From a virus: a stretch of 20,874 nucleotides of DNA. The first letter of the stretch is position 1. Each line of letters begins with the position of its first letter. The position numbers and the translations under genes are program-made. The notes under the pieces are model-generated. The model did not search any database. It was not told the DNA's origin and worked only from the letters and a program-made list of their open reading frames with translations. Below are positions 1 through 7,743 of the stretch, piece after piece. The DNA lies in the IMG/VR virus record IMGVR_UViG_3300012936_000231, positions 1-20,874 of that record. One strand, given 5' to 3'.

Positions 1-1174
1 CTAATAAACAACTTTTTATAGTACCGTATTCAAACTGATTAAATTCTCCACCAGCACTAATTTTATTACTTAAACCTTGTAAGTAGTTGGATAAAGTTTC
101 GTCTTTTGCACTATAGCCTAACATACTTACCTGATGTCCAAGTCTTGCATTAGGATTTTCGAAATCCATAATGTCTTGCTCTGCTAAATTTTCTTTTAAA
201 TCAGCAAAGTTTTCTGACTCAATTGCTTTAGTTATTTTGCTCTCAAAACTTTTCTTTCTGGAAATTAAGTTTTTTAAACTGTCAGTAACATTAGCAACTT
301 TATCATCAAAATGTGTTTCAGTAAATTTACTTTCAATATCTATATCGTCTGTTAGTAAGTCTACTGAACTAAAATCTTCTATTCCTTCAACTGCGTTAGC
401 ATAAGTTTTTACGCCACTTAGTCTTTTAAAATGTGTTCTAATTTCGTTAATATTTTCTACTGCAAGTTGAACAATCTCTTGATTATCTTCATTAATTAGT
501 TTTGCTGACTTTACATATCTTACAAACTCGCGGAGTTGTTTGTAATCTTTAGCCATACTTGTAATTGCTTCTCCTACAGTATCATGCATTTCGCCACCAT
601 TGTACATATGACGTGCCATTGCTCTGGCGGCTTGCAGATTATTTTCTGCCATTTTAAATCTTTCATCGCCACGTTGAATAAATATACTATGTATGTTTCT
701 GCTTCTTGCTCCACGTACTTCTTCATTTACTGCTTTCTTATGACGCACAACCAACTTTACATTTTCTAGTGGTTGGTAACTAGTTTTACTACTACCAGTC
801 ATTCTACCTAAACTGGCTTCCATAACATCTGCCATGTCTCTCTCCGCATTCTTTTTAACATCTATTTGTTCGCCTTTTGGCTTAATTTTTCTATTAAATA
901 TTTTGTAGTCAAAATTCATAAGATAATCTTGTGCTAAATGTTTTACCATATCTCTTACAGGTTCTTCTGATAAATCTTCACTTGTTGCTAACATAATTGT
1001 TTTTTCTGGAAGATTAATTCTTGCTAAAAGATTAGGCTCTGCAACTGCAAATCTAGTTGCTTCTTGTGGGTTTAACACTAAATCACCATCTTTATTAAAA
1101 CTTTTTACTTCGTAACCAAATCCCTTTAGTATATTAAAAAGTTTTTCTGATACTATGTCTATATTAACTGCCAT
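1..1174 (-). CDS. Large marine T4-like virion structural protein (partial, runs off left edge)
   Basis: This reading frame opens at an ATG (1172-1174) and stays open for 391 codons to the window edge, so the C-terminus is missing. The start reads MAVNIDIVSEKLFNILKGFG. That opening, and the charged helical middle with an R-rich stretch (VRGARSRNIHSIFIQRGDER), resemble a large structural protein conserved in marine T4-like cyanophages and pelagiphages; I recall this from family knowledge and have not searched. No enzymatic motif, signal peptide or membrane segment is visible. There is no Shine-Dalgarno. A late-promoter box (GATAAATA, 1180-1187) ends five bases before the ATG, so the transcript may be leaderless. 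The upstream gene stops at 1179, leaving four bases between the two coding regions. The reading frame is certain. The structural role is inferred from family resemblance and from its place beside terminase. Confidence 0.8.
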   Translation of the reverse strand, partial: MAVNIDIVSEKLFNILKGFGYEVKSFNKDGDLVLNPQEATRFAVAEPNLLARINLPEKTIMLATSEDLSEEPVRDMVKHLAQDYLMNFDYKIFNRKIKPKGEQIDVKKNAERDMADVMEASLGRMTGSSKTSYQPLENVKLVVRHKKAVNEEVRGARSRNIHSIFIQRGDERFKMAENNLQAARAMARHMYNGGEMHDTVGEAITSMAKDYKQLREFVRYVKSAKLINEDNQEIVQLAVENINEIRTHFKRLSGVKTYANAVEGIEDFSSVDLLTDDIDIESKFTETHFDDKVANVTDSLKNLISRKKSFESKITKAIESENFADLKENLAEQDIMDFENPNARLGHQVSMLGYSAKDETLSNYLQGLSNKISAGGEFNQFEYGTIKSCLL

Positions 1175-1178
1175 GTAA

Positions 1179-2465
1179 CTATTTATCGTTTTTGGCTACA
1201 AAATCGGCAATATATTTTTCTAAGTCTTTAAGATACTCCACTTGAGTATGTATTCTGTAATAGGTGTAATAATTTTGTGTAAGTATAGAACTCATTTCCT
1301 TAAGTGTGGTACACCATTTGTCATGACTCCAATTACTTAATTCTAAAAATAAACTGTTTAATTTTTCTGTTTTTTCATCAGGATTATTTACAGTATCATA
1401 ACTTTCGTCCCACCACTTATCAAATGTTTTAAATCCATAACTTTTTAATACTTCTAAACTACCTGATGTACCTGCTATAACAAATGGATTTAAATGTTTT
1501 AAAGATCTATTAATTTTTTCTGTAAGTAATACTCCTCTTTCTTGAGGTTCAAACTCTGTTTCATAAACAAACTCGCAGTATCCTTTATTATAAAGTTTAT
1601 AGTCTATAAAATTACCCCATAAAGTGTTTATATTTTGTGGCTCTCCATTTGGGTTTTCTATTTTATTGTGCCAAGGTAAAGTTTTCTTAAAAGTATAATT
1701 ATTATTAAAATTAAAATCGTTTACATCCTTTTCAGTACTATTAAAAGATATAATATTTTCTTCTAGTAAATTATTTTTGTAAACAAATTCTGCAAAATCA
1801 CATCTGTGCTTTCTAGGTCTGCTATTAGTAGCAATTAATTTATATGGTCTATGCTGTGGGTCTTGTAAATTTTTTACATTTTCATGATACTTTTCCATAT
1901 CATTTTCGTAAAATTCTACACCTAAAGATAAGTTACATGCTACTGTATCTATATCAAAAACTTTAGGCGGGTTATAATTATTTACATTTAATAACATACT
2001 TTTAGTATTTAAATTATATTTTTTAATAGTATTATCTAATACTTTGTAAAATATTTTACAGGTAATATTTTTAGTTTCTTTTAATGGATATGTATGCTCA
2101 TATACATTATCTATAATAATTAAACATTTATTTGTTTGATTGTCTTGTATAACATCATCAGGAATAAAAAAGGTATCATTTTCTGTTAATATTTTTGTAT
2201 TAAATACTCTAGGTGCTACTAAAATAGGAAATGCATATACATTTGTATCAGTTTGCTCATAAATTTTTAATTTATTTGTAGGCAATTTATATAATGGCAT
2301 TTCATGTAAATTAAAAATTTTTACATAATCATTATTTTTTATAATTTTAAGTATTTGCTCTTCTGTATATCCATAAGGACATAATACTTTTTTACCACGT
2401 ACTTTAATATACTTTTCAGGATATAATCTGATTTTGGGTTTATGTGTTTGTATTTTATATTCCAT
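1179..2465 (-). CDS. Glycosyltransferase-like phage protein, paralogue of the protein at 19134-20363
   Basis: A 428-residue soluble protein with no signal peptide or membrane segment. The C-terminal part carries TEK (315-317), NPFVI (326-330), YGFKTF (343-348) and WWDESYD (351-357). The same ordered motif set with nearly the same spacing occurs in the protein at 19134-20363. Upstream lies an Arg/His cluster (SRPRKHR, about 215-221). The arrangement of a late TEK followed by a hydrophobic NPF segment and G-x-K-T/S-F recalls nucleotide-sugar-binding C-terminal lobes of glycosyltransferases such as the GT10 fucosyltransferase 'TEK' region. Function is therefore a guess: glycosylation of a virion or host surface molecule. 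The ATG overlaps the gp17 stop by one base (TAATG) with no clear ribosome site, which suggests translational coupling to terminase. Base composition is even more AT-rich than the neighbouring structural genes, consistent with accessory status. Confidence 0.6.
   Translation of the reverse strand: MEYKIQTHKPKIRLYPEKYIKVRGKKVLCPYGYTEEQILKIIKNNDYVKIFNLHEMPLYKLPTNKLKIYEQTDTNVYAFPILVAPRVFNTKILTENDTFFIPDDVIQDNQTNKCLIIIDNVYEHTYPLKETKNITCKIFYKVLDNTIKKYNLNTKSMLLNVNNYNPPKVFDIDTVACNLSLGVEFYENDMEKYHENVKNLQDPQHRPYKLIATNSRPRKHRCDFAEFVYKNNLLEENIISFNSTEKDVNDFNFNNNYTFKKTLPWHNKIENPNGEPQNINTLWGNFIDYKLYNKGYCEFVYETEFEPQERGVLLTEKINRSLKHLNPFVIAGTSGSLEVLKSYGFKTFDKWWDESYDTVNNPDEKTEKLNSLFLELSNWSHDKWCTTLKEMSSILTQNYYTYYRIHTQVEYLKDLEKYIADFVAKNDK
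1180..1187 (-). promoter_or_regulatory. T4-type late promoter box GATAAATA (leaderless class)
   Basis: GATAAATA on the minus strand matches the T4 late consensus TATAAATA except at the first base. It ends five bases (GTTAC) before the ATG at 1174. The TAG stop of the preceding gene (1179-1181) overlaps its downstream end. With T4 spacing, +1 would be the A of the ATG. Confidence 0.75.
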
Positions 2466-4048
2466 TAAATTACTGGTAAAGGTTGATCATAATTATCATC
2501 ATCATCGTCATCGAACTCGTAACCAAGTCCACTACTTACAGCACTATATACGTCTTCTTCAAAACTGCTTATATAATCTATCATTCTCAGTCCTAAAACT
2601 AAACTCATAACTAAATCATCTGTTTGTCCTGGTTTTGCTTTAAAACTATTTGCATTTGAAACAAAATTCTTTAATTCACTTATTAAAGGTTTACTTAATA
2701 GGTGTAACTTATCTTGTTCTATAAGTCTTTTAAGAGTCAAACATGATTCTATTTTGCTTTTGTGTGTTGTATGATATCCTCTTCTTCCTTTTTTACCTTG
2801 TATCCTTTTAGGCTCATGAAGCATTTCTCCAGGAAAATTTTCTTCTCCTGTATCTCTTATAACTACTAAAGCCGCCTCTCCTATTGCATTATTTTCAACA
2901 GTCCAATAAGTCATTGCTCCATTTGTTTCTTCTCTGATGTAATGCAGTATTTCCATCATGACTTTCATTTGTCCTTCTATTGGTGTTTTATTGTGACACC
3001 ATTCTGCTACTTGTTGCATACTAGGTACTTCTAAAACTTGTATAGCCGCGTTATCGCCTCCAGTACCAGTTGCAGGATCTAAAGATACTACATACATATT
3101 ATCTGGTTTAGGGTGCTTGTACCAACGTACTTGGCCACTTCTCAATAAAGGATCTACACCAGTAAGTTCTAAAAGTTTTAAAGGATCTACAAGTGTTTCA
3201 TCATAAATTACAAATTCACATTCATGTTCACGTCTAAATCTTTCCTCTCCAATTCTGCCACGTTCTTCTTTTGCCCAATCCTGATCTCTATCAGGATGTT
3301 CGTCCCATGTAGCAAGTAAAGGTTTAAATCCATTTATACCTACTTCTTGTTCATTGCCATGTTGATCAAACAGTTTATTTGCCTGTCGCCAAATCATAGC
3401 AAAAGTATCTTCGTCACTGTTAGGCGTACTTGTAATAATACACTTACCACCTGTTGCTAGTGTAGGTGATAATGCTGTCCAAAATTCGGCCGCAATACGT
3501 TGAGGTACAAAAGCAAACTCGTCCAAGTACACTAGGGTAAGTGACATACCCCTACCTGTATTTTCTGTTGTAGTGGCGGCAACAATTCTGCTACCATTAT
3601 CAAAACTAATACTGCCTTTGTTGTATTCTGTAACACCTGCCCTTATATGATCTGGTACACTTTCGTATGCATATCTAATACGTTGCATAATTTCCTGAGC
3701 ACCTGCTTGTTTATGAGCCGCAACAAGTATTGTACTGTCAGGCTTAAACATAGCATACCACAACAAGTATCCTGCCGCCACAGTAGTTTTACCCATCTGT
3801 CTACCCAGCATATTGATACTGTATCTGTGATTGTTATAATTTTCTATAAGATTTAACTGATAACTAAAAGGATTAAAATCTATACCTCCCTGAGTAGGAT
3901 GTTGTATTTTTACATGATTAGTCATAAAATACAGAGGACCTGTGTCTGTATTTGCACAGTTTTTAAAATCTTCAAGGGTATCTGGTGTATATGCTACTTT
4001 GCTGTAGCCTGGTTTAACCAGACTGGTATCTGCTGTTCCTCTTGCCAT
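2465..4048 (-). CDS. 17: Terminase large subunit (gp17-like packaging ATPase/nuclease)
   Basis: This is the motor that pumps DNA into proheads and cuts the concatemer; at 527 residues it is a little shorter than T4 gp17 (610). The N-terminal ATPase has Walker A GRQMGKTT (82-89), Walker B LTLVYLDEFAF (170-180) with catalytic D176/E177, and the coupling motif TSTPN (206-210). The C-terminal RNase H-like nuclease has its metal-binding acidic residues at SLDPATG (D324), VENN (E385) and TDDLVM (D477/D478). A run of six Asp (513-518) sits in the flexible C-terminal tail. The ATG has no Shine-Dalgarno. A late box (AATAAATA) ends five bases upstream, and the stop of the SGNH-like gene lies in that box. 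In T4, genes 16 and 17 are adjacent; here three genes separate them. Identification is secure. Confidence 0.97.
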   Translation of the reverse strand: MARGTADTSLVKPGYSKVAYTPDTLEDFKNCANTDTGPLYFMTNHVKIQHPTQGGIDFNPFSYQLNLIENYNNHRYSINMLGRQMGKTTVAAGYLLWYAMFKPDSTILVAAHKQAGAQEIMQRIRYAYESVPDHIRAGVTEYNKGSISFDNGSRIVAATTTENTGRGMSLTLVYLDEFAFVPQRIAAEFWTALSPTLATGGKCIITSTPNSDEDTFAMIWRQANKLFDQHGNEQEVGINGFKPLLATWDEHPDRDQDWAKEERGRIGEERFRREHECEFVIYDETLVDPLKLLELTGVDPLLRSGQVRWYKHPKPDNMYVVSLDPATGTGGDNAAIQVLEVPSMQQVAEWCHNKTPIEGQMKVMMEILHYIREETNGAMTYWTVENNAIGEAALVVIRDTGEENFPGEMLHEPKRIQGKKGRRGYHTTHKSKIESCLTLKRLIEQDKLHLLSKPLISELKNFVSNANSFKAKPGQTDDLVMSLVLGLRMIDYISSFEEDVYSAVSSGLGYEFDDDDDDNYDQPLPVI

Positions 4049-4053
4049 AATAC

Positions 4054-4061
4054 TATTTATT
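4054..4061 (-). promoter_or_regulatory. T4-type late promoter box AATAAATA (leaderless class) for gp17
   Basis: AATAAATA on the minus strand ends five bases (GTATT) before the gp17 ATG. The TAA stop of the upstream SGNH-like gene (4060-4062) overlaps the upstream end of the box. No ribosome site is visible between box and start. Confidence 0.75.
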
Positions 4062-4917
4062 AGATAATAATTGAGGGGTTTGGTTTTTCTGTAAGATTAT
4101 GTTTTGTAACGTAATCGAATAGCCATGTTGCTATTGCTTTGTGTCCTGTTTTGTCTGGATGTTCTCTAAATGTTTCAAGCGATGTAATTTTTCCTAATTG
4201 AGCGCCTGTCATTTCTTTAAGAGGAATAAACCTGTTGTCTTTAGTTAAGTTTCTAAATGCAAAATCTATTGCGTCTCTATATGGATTTTTATCTGTAACA
4301 GCACTAGAATATATCATGTAAGGAATATTTCTTTGATGTAAAAACTGTTTTAAGTAGTTTACGTTTTCATATGCAAAGGTCATATGCTCTGCAAATCTCC
4401 TAGGTCTTTCGTTCATCCATTGTTCTGCAAGTTTTTCTGTTCTGGCTACATCATTTTGATCTAATTGTTGCCTACTAATAGTTGTGTAAAGTGGCTCTTT
4501 TGGACTTAAGAAATCACCAGATCTTCTTACATAATGTATTAAATATTCAAGAGTATCTAGTTTTGTCCATTTAGACATAATTATAGGATATGCTGTCTCT
4601 CCTTTAAAATTATTGTCCCGAATTGTAATATTAGTTAAAATTCTATACCACACAAAAGGTATTTCTACAATTACAAACAGTCTTTCAAAACTATTATATT
4701 TTTTAAAATATTCATTGCAAAAATTTACTACGTCATACTTTTGCATTTCTATAGGTTTTGCTACTAAAGAATGGTTCCAAACATTTTCACAGTTAGATAA
4801 GTCTGCAAAGTAATCTACCCAGGAGTCGAAACCGGGTTGCTTGGATATTGATCTTTCTAAACCTCTTCCCCATCCAGAGGCATAACTATTTCCATCTACG
4901 TATAGATCATCTATCAT
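4060..4917 (-). CDS. SGNH/GDSL-hydrolase-like protein
   Basis: A 285-residue protein that begins MIDDLYVDGNSYASGWG. The DGNS block (8-11) looks like block I of SGNH/GDSL hydrolases with S11 as nucleophile. The C-terminus has FREHPDKTGHKAIA (250-263), which resembles block V (H-P-x-x-x-G-H), with H253 as candidate catalytic His. The Asp expected about three residues before that His is not seen (F250 is there and E252 is next to the His), so the triad is not certain. Family members are esterases or acetylhydrolases acting on polysaccharides or lipids. In a phage, a virion-associated deacetylase is possible, but there is no signal peptide and no tail-fibre repeat. It lies between the duplicated-repeat protein and gp17, and has its own perfect late box TATAAATA five bases before the ATG. 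Only moderately sure of the family. Confidence 0.6.
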   Translation of the reverse strand: MIDDLYVDGNSYASGWGRGLERSISKQPGFDSWVDYFADLSNCENVWNHSLVAKPIEMQKYDVVNFCNEYFKKYNSFERLFVIVEIPFVWYRILTNITIRDNNFKGETAYPIIMSKWTKLDTLEYLIHYVRRSGDFLSPKEPLYTTISRQQLDQNDVARTEKLAEQWMNERPRRFAEHMTFAYENVNYLKQFLHQRNIPYMIYSSAVTDKNPYRDAIDFAFRNLTKDNRFIPLKEMTGAQLGKITSLETFREHPDKTGHKAIATWLFDYVTKHNLTEKPNPSIII

Positions 4918-4922
4918 AACAC

Positions 4923-4930
4923 TATTTATA
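4923..4930 (-). promoter_or_regulatory. Perfect T4 late promoter box TATAAATA (leaderless class)
   Basis: An exact TATAAATA on the minus strand, ending five bases (GTGTT) before the ATG at 4917. There is no Shine-Dalgarno. It lies in the short gap after the stop of the gene at 4942. Confidence 0.8.
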
Positions 4931-4941
4931 AGTGGATTTAT

Positions 4942-6030
4942 TTAGGAAAGGCTTTTTTTAAGTTTATCTTTTAAATAGTTTGTTAAAACTTCTTTATCTG
5001 TAGACATTGAAGCATCTGCAGGAGATATTACCATGACTTTGTCCATATCATCTTTTGGTTCCATATCTGGCTTTTCATGATCATCATGGTCTTTGTGATC
5101 TGGTGTATGGTCTACTTCTCCGCTTTTTTCAAAATCTATTCCTGCAAGCCTTAAAATGTCATGTAATTCGTCCATGCTGTCAGCATTTGCACTAACAGTA
5201 ACACTTGCATCACCTTGTTTTTTAGTTTTACTATAACTTACTCTTTCTGATTCTTCATCTTGGCTAGGCATAGCATAAGCCATACTCTCATATTGCTTAC
5301 TATTGTTTAATAAAGGTAAAGGCTCTGGTTGTTGTTTACCTACACCACCTGCTTTTGGTTGTTGCTTATCTATACCACCTGCTTTTGCTTGTTGCTTGAC
5401 CATGTCCTGCCCTCTTTTTGTTTGAGCAGTACCTAGTTGTATTTGAATACCTATACTGTTTTGAATAAGTTCATTAATTGCTGGAATTGTGTCTGTTGGA
5501 GGATTCTTACCTTGTTGTATCCTGGCCATTGCTCTGATAATGTCATTTACTTTCTGATTATCAGGAACAATTTGCTTAATTGCAACACGATCTTGTCCTG
5601 TAATTTCTTCTTGAATACTTTCTCCCTGAATTCTTCCTACCTGATCATCTAATTCAGGTGTTGTGGGAGTTTTGTCAGGCTGTGTGCCTTGTACTTTTCC
5701 AGCCGCTTGGGATTGTTGCTTAACAAGTTCTTGACTTCTTTTTGTTTGAGCAGTACCTAGTTGTATTTGAATACCTATACTATTCATTATAAGTTCGTAT
5801 AAAGAACTGGCAAAATTGGCTGGAACACCTCTGCCTTGCTTCATAAAGTCCATTGCTCTAATCACTTCTGAAACTTTTTGCTGGTCGCCTAAAATCATAT
5901 TTAAAGCCACTCTATGTTTACCACTAAAGTCTTTTTCTCCAGATGGTACAGGATTGTCTTCCTGACCAGGTTGAGGTCTTTGTCCCATGTCAACTTCTTG
6001 TTCTTTTAAAATTAAATCTGATAAATTCAT
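4942..6030 (-). CDS. Phage protein with tandem internal duplication (function unknown)
   Basis: A 362-residue, Gln-rich protein of unknown function. Two copies of a unit of about 70 residues lie at about 39-111 and 147-219, exactly 108 residues apart. Each has (H/D)RVA...QKV..(V/I)IRAM, then NSIGIQIQLGTAQTKR, then a KQQ-rich end. After copy 2 come three short KQQ..KAGG-like repeats (213-236). A DELHDILRLAGI helix is at 287-298, followed by a His/Asp-rich stretch (307-329) and a Lys-rich C-terminus. The layout of helical pairs, low-complexity linkers and acidic tail would suit a scaffold or internal virion protein, but nothing shows this directly. The ATG overlaps the stop of the upstream gene by one base (TAATG), behind a GGGGGAATT stretch that can serve as ribosome site. 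No late box precedes it, so it depends on the promoter at 6775. Confidence 0.75.
   Translation of the reverse strand: MNLSDLILKEQEVDMGQRPQPGQEDNPVPSGEKDFSGKHRVALNMILGDQQKVSEVIRAMDFMKQGRGVPANFASSLYELIMNSIGIQIQLGTAQTKRSQELVKQQSQAAGKVQGTQPDKTPTTPELDDQVGRIQGESIQEEITGQDRVAIKQIVPDNQKVNDIIRAMARIQQGKNPPTDTIPAINELIQNSIGIQIQLGTAQTKRGQDMVKQQAKAGGIDKQQPKAGGVGKQQPEPLPLLNNSKQYESMAYAMPSQDEESERVSYSKTKKQGDASVTVSANADSMDELHDILRLAGIDFEKSGEVDHTPDHKDHDDHEKPDMEPKDDMDKVMVISPADASMSTDKEVLTNYLKDKLKKSLS
5414..5457. repeat. 44-bp direct repeat, copy 1 (inside the duplicated gene)
   Basis: This 44-bp stretch is identical to 5738-5781, exactly 324 bp (108 codons) away and in frame. It encodes the SIGIQIQLGTAQTKR core of the second protein repeat. 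The flanking parts of the two repeats have diverged. Confidence 0.9.
5738..5781. repeat. 44-bp direct repeat, copy 2 (inside the duplicated gene)
   Basis: Perfect partner of 5414-5457. It encodes the same SIGIQIQLGTAQTKR core in the first protein repeat. Confidence 0.9.
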
Positions 6031-6749
6031 TATACAATTCCCCCAGCACCTCTGGATTGTGATACTCTGGAAACTTCTTTAGAACTTTCACTACCTTTAC
6101 CCATATTAACACCTTTATTAAGATCATCATATGTTGGTAGTAGATCGTTACCCATTAATTCATCTTTAGTAGGATATCTACGGAAGTAGTCTGCACCTTT
6201 TTCTGCTTTAATTTTTTGTAACTCGTCTAAAAACTTTTTATTATACTCTTCACCAAATAATGCTTCATTAAAATCAAGGTCTTGATTTTCCATTTCATAA
6301 TGTTCAAATGCATCGTCGCCATCTTTTAAATCTATATTTTCAGGATCTATATCAACAACTCTGTCTTCATTATTTGCCATTCTTTCTGCTTGGATATCTG
6401 CTTCTAATCTTCTTGGTTCTTTAACACCATAACATAAAACTCTTTCATGATCTAAACCAAGATTAACTGCTAACCAAACTTCAAGAATTCTTTCATTGAC
6501 TGGATATTTTAAAACAACATCTGAACTGCATACTTCTGATGTAAATTGTACACCTTTAGCACGGTAAAATTCCATTGGATTTTCTTCTATTGGAGTTCTT
6601 TTAAAAGGTGTAGCACTAACTAAATTGTATTTTGCTAAACACTTCTCGATAATATCCATATGATCTGACCCACAGTCAGACGCAATTTTAACTCTGTATC
6701 CGTACTCTTTACTAAATGCTTCTGCGATGTATTGTTTTAATTCTGTCAT
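6030..6749 (-). CDS. Conserved-looking phage protein, function unknown
   Basis: A 239-residue protein starting MTELKQYIAEAFSKEYGYR. It looks like a globular alpha/beta N-terminal domain (about 1-115, including SSDVVLKYPVNERILEVW and HERVLCYGVKEPRR), then an acidic segment rich in Asp/Glu (about 125-165). It ends with a helix and a Gly/Ser-rich tail (SQSRGAGGIV). I recognise no catalytic motif, and the combination suggests a structural or assembly role at most. A GGAG ribosome site (6758-6761) lies eight bases before the ATG, and a late box GATAAATA (6775-6782) lies 25 bases upstream, giving a predicted leader of about 20 nt. It sits between gp16 and the duplicated-repeat protein, so it is probably co-expressed with packaging genes. 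Confidence 0.75.
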   Translation of the reverse strand: MTELKQYIAEAFSKEYGYRVKIASDCGSDHMDIIEKCLAKYNLVSATPFKRTPIEENPMEFYRAKGVQFTSEVCSSDVVLKYPVNERILEVWLAVNLGLDHERVLCYGVKEPRRLEADIQAERMANNEDRVVDIDPENIDLKDGDDAFEHYEMENQDLDFNEALFGEEYNKKFLDELQKIKAEKGADYFRRYPTKDELMGNDLLPTYDDLNKGVNMGKGSESSKEVSRVSQSRGAGGIV

Positions 6750-6774
6750 TTCGAAAACTCCAAATATACATTGT

Positions 6775-6782
6775 TATTTATC
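6775..6782 (-). promoter_or_regulatory. T4-type late promoter box GATAAATA (leadered class)
   Basis: GATAAATA on the minus strand, 25 bases before the ATG at 6749, with a GGAG ribosome site in between. The TGA stop of gp16 (6781-6783) overlaps the upstream edge of the box. Confidence 0.7.
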
Positions 6783-7263
6783 ATTTCTTGTCATTTTCGC
6801 CTTTTATTATTTTTAATAGATCGTTGCGATCAAATACTGTGGCAGAAACTCCCTCTGTTTCCCCTGAACCTTTGTCACTAAATTTGTCTATTCTTGCCTT
6901 TTTAAGCATGAGATCTATTTGTTGTAACTTGGCTTTTGTTTTGGCATCACTGGCATCTAAGGCTATTTTAAGCATATTACTTGCTTCTGCAAACACTTTG
7001 CCTGCCGCCATATCGCTTACGTTCATACCTAGTTGCATTAACTGTTCATAACTTTCAACAGCCATTTTAGCAATATCATTCATTTCACCTTCATGATCCT
7101 CAAGACCTTTTATTTCCTTAAAGGCGGCATTTATTTTTTCACTAACACTTAATGCGTTTTGAGTTTCTTCTATTTCTGATTCTGTTTCAACTATAGTTGG
7201 TTCTGTTTTAGTAACCTCTTCTATAGGGGGCAGATTAAACTCTTCTTCTAGTTTCTTTGTCAT
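6781..7263 (-). CDS. 16: Terminase small subunit (gp16-like)
   Basis: A 160-residue protein, close to the 164 of T4 gp16, the ring-forming DNA-recognition subunit that stimulates the gp17 motor. The N-terminal 40 residues are acidic and probably disordered. The centre is a helical pair typical of T4-like gp16: SYEQLMQLGMNVSDMAAGKV (71-90), then FAEASNMLKIALDASDAKTK (91-110), then QIDLMLKKARID (115-126). The C-terminal part (130-160) is likely the flexible segment that contacts gp17. There is no Shine-Dalgarno; a late box AATAAATA ends five bases before the ATG. The assignment rests on the central helical motif, length and place in a packaging block. It is unusual that three genes lie between it and gp17. 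Confidence 0.82.
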   Translation of the reverse strand: MTKKLEEEFNLPPIEEVTKTEPTIVETESEIEETQNALSVSEKINAAFKEIKGLEDHEGEMNDIAKMAVESYEQLMQLGMNVSDMAAGKVFAEASNMLKIALDASDAKTKAKLQQIDLMLKKARIDKFSDKGSGETEGVSATVFDRNDLLKIIKGENDKK

Positions 7264-7268
7264 AACTG

Positions 7269-7276
7269 TATTTATT
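7269..7276 (-). promoter_or_regulatory. T4-type late promoter box AATAAATA (leaderless class) for gp16
   Basis: AATAAATA on the minus strand ends five bases (CAGTT) before the gp16 ATG. The TAA stop of the gp4-like gene (7275-7277) overlaps the upstream end of the box. Confidence 0.75.
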
Positions 7277-7742
7277 ACTTGCGTTTTGGAGCAACACGTT
7301 GTTTAGGCTTACGTGGTTTGTTATTTCTGAAAATTTGATCTTCGTTTATTACTTTAAAGCGAATGCCTTTGCGTTGACACCATTCTTGAGCCGCTGTCCA
7401 CTTTGCGGCATTTAAGGCCGTTTGCATAGCATCTCCACGGCTTCTGGCGTTTTTAAGGCTGGTTTGAGTGCTAGGTTTAATCTCTATAAGTTCCACATGT
7501 TGAGAACCATTTTTGTCTGTATATTGCACCATAAAGTCAGGTACATAATTATGATATTTTCCATCTAATGGACTTCTGTAAGGTATTTTTACATTTTCAC
7601 TTGCCCATTTAGTAATGTTAGGATGATTGTCGCACATACGCATAAAAGCAAGTTCCCAACTACTCCTGTATGTGGGTTCTTTTTTTCCTACGTATTTTGT
7701 TGCCTCTTGAACGACATATTTACCCTGCATAAACTTTTTCAT
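7275..7742 (-). CDS. 4: Head completion protein, gp4-like (nuclease fold)
   Basis: A 155-residue protein, matching T4 gp4 (150), which acts on filled heads before tail joining. The hallmark pattern is intact: YRSSWELAFM (25-34), SENVKIPYRSPLDGKYHNYV (48-67), PDF (68-70) and ELIEIKP (84-90). E30, D69 and E87-x-K89 form a PD-(D/E)xK-type nuclease site, as in TnsA-like enzymes. The C-terminus is strongly basic (RKPKQRVAPKRK), suited to DNA contact. The start (ATG 7740-7742) follows directly on the stop of the upstream gene at 7744. An AAGG about ten bases upstream is a weak ribosome site, so translational coupling is likely. Family assignment is solid. Whether it cuts DNA during head completion is not settled by the sequence. 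Confidence 0.88.
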   Translation of the reverse strand: MKKFMQGKYVVQEATKYVGKKEPTYRSSWELAFMRMCDNHPNITKWASENVKIPYRSPLDGKYHNYVPDFMVQYTDKNGSQHVELIEIKPSTQTSLKNARSRGDAMQTALNAAKWTAAQEWCQRKGIRFKVINEDQIFRNNKPRKPKQRVAPKRK

Positions 7743-7743
7743 G

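Noticed and set aside
171-404. Plus-strand open frame of 77 codons
   Set aside because: It lies antisense within the left-edge structural gene, has no ribosome site and reads as low-complexity Ser/Leu/Lys. The same applies to all other plus-strand open frames in the window (for example 536-769, 6716-7051, 11851-12108, 20017-20247).
4924-4955. A second late promoter in the AT-rich DNA around the stop at 4942
   Set aside because: The sequence there is TTTATTTA-like, not the ATAAATA box, and it is not placed before a start other than the one already served by 4923-4930.
5330-5400. Short KQQ/KAGG coding repeats as a CRISPR-like array
   Set aside because: The units are in frame, short, diverged and inside a gene, without spacers of even length. 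They are protein repeats.
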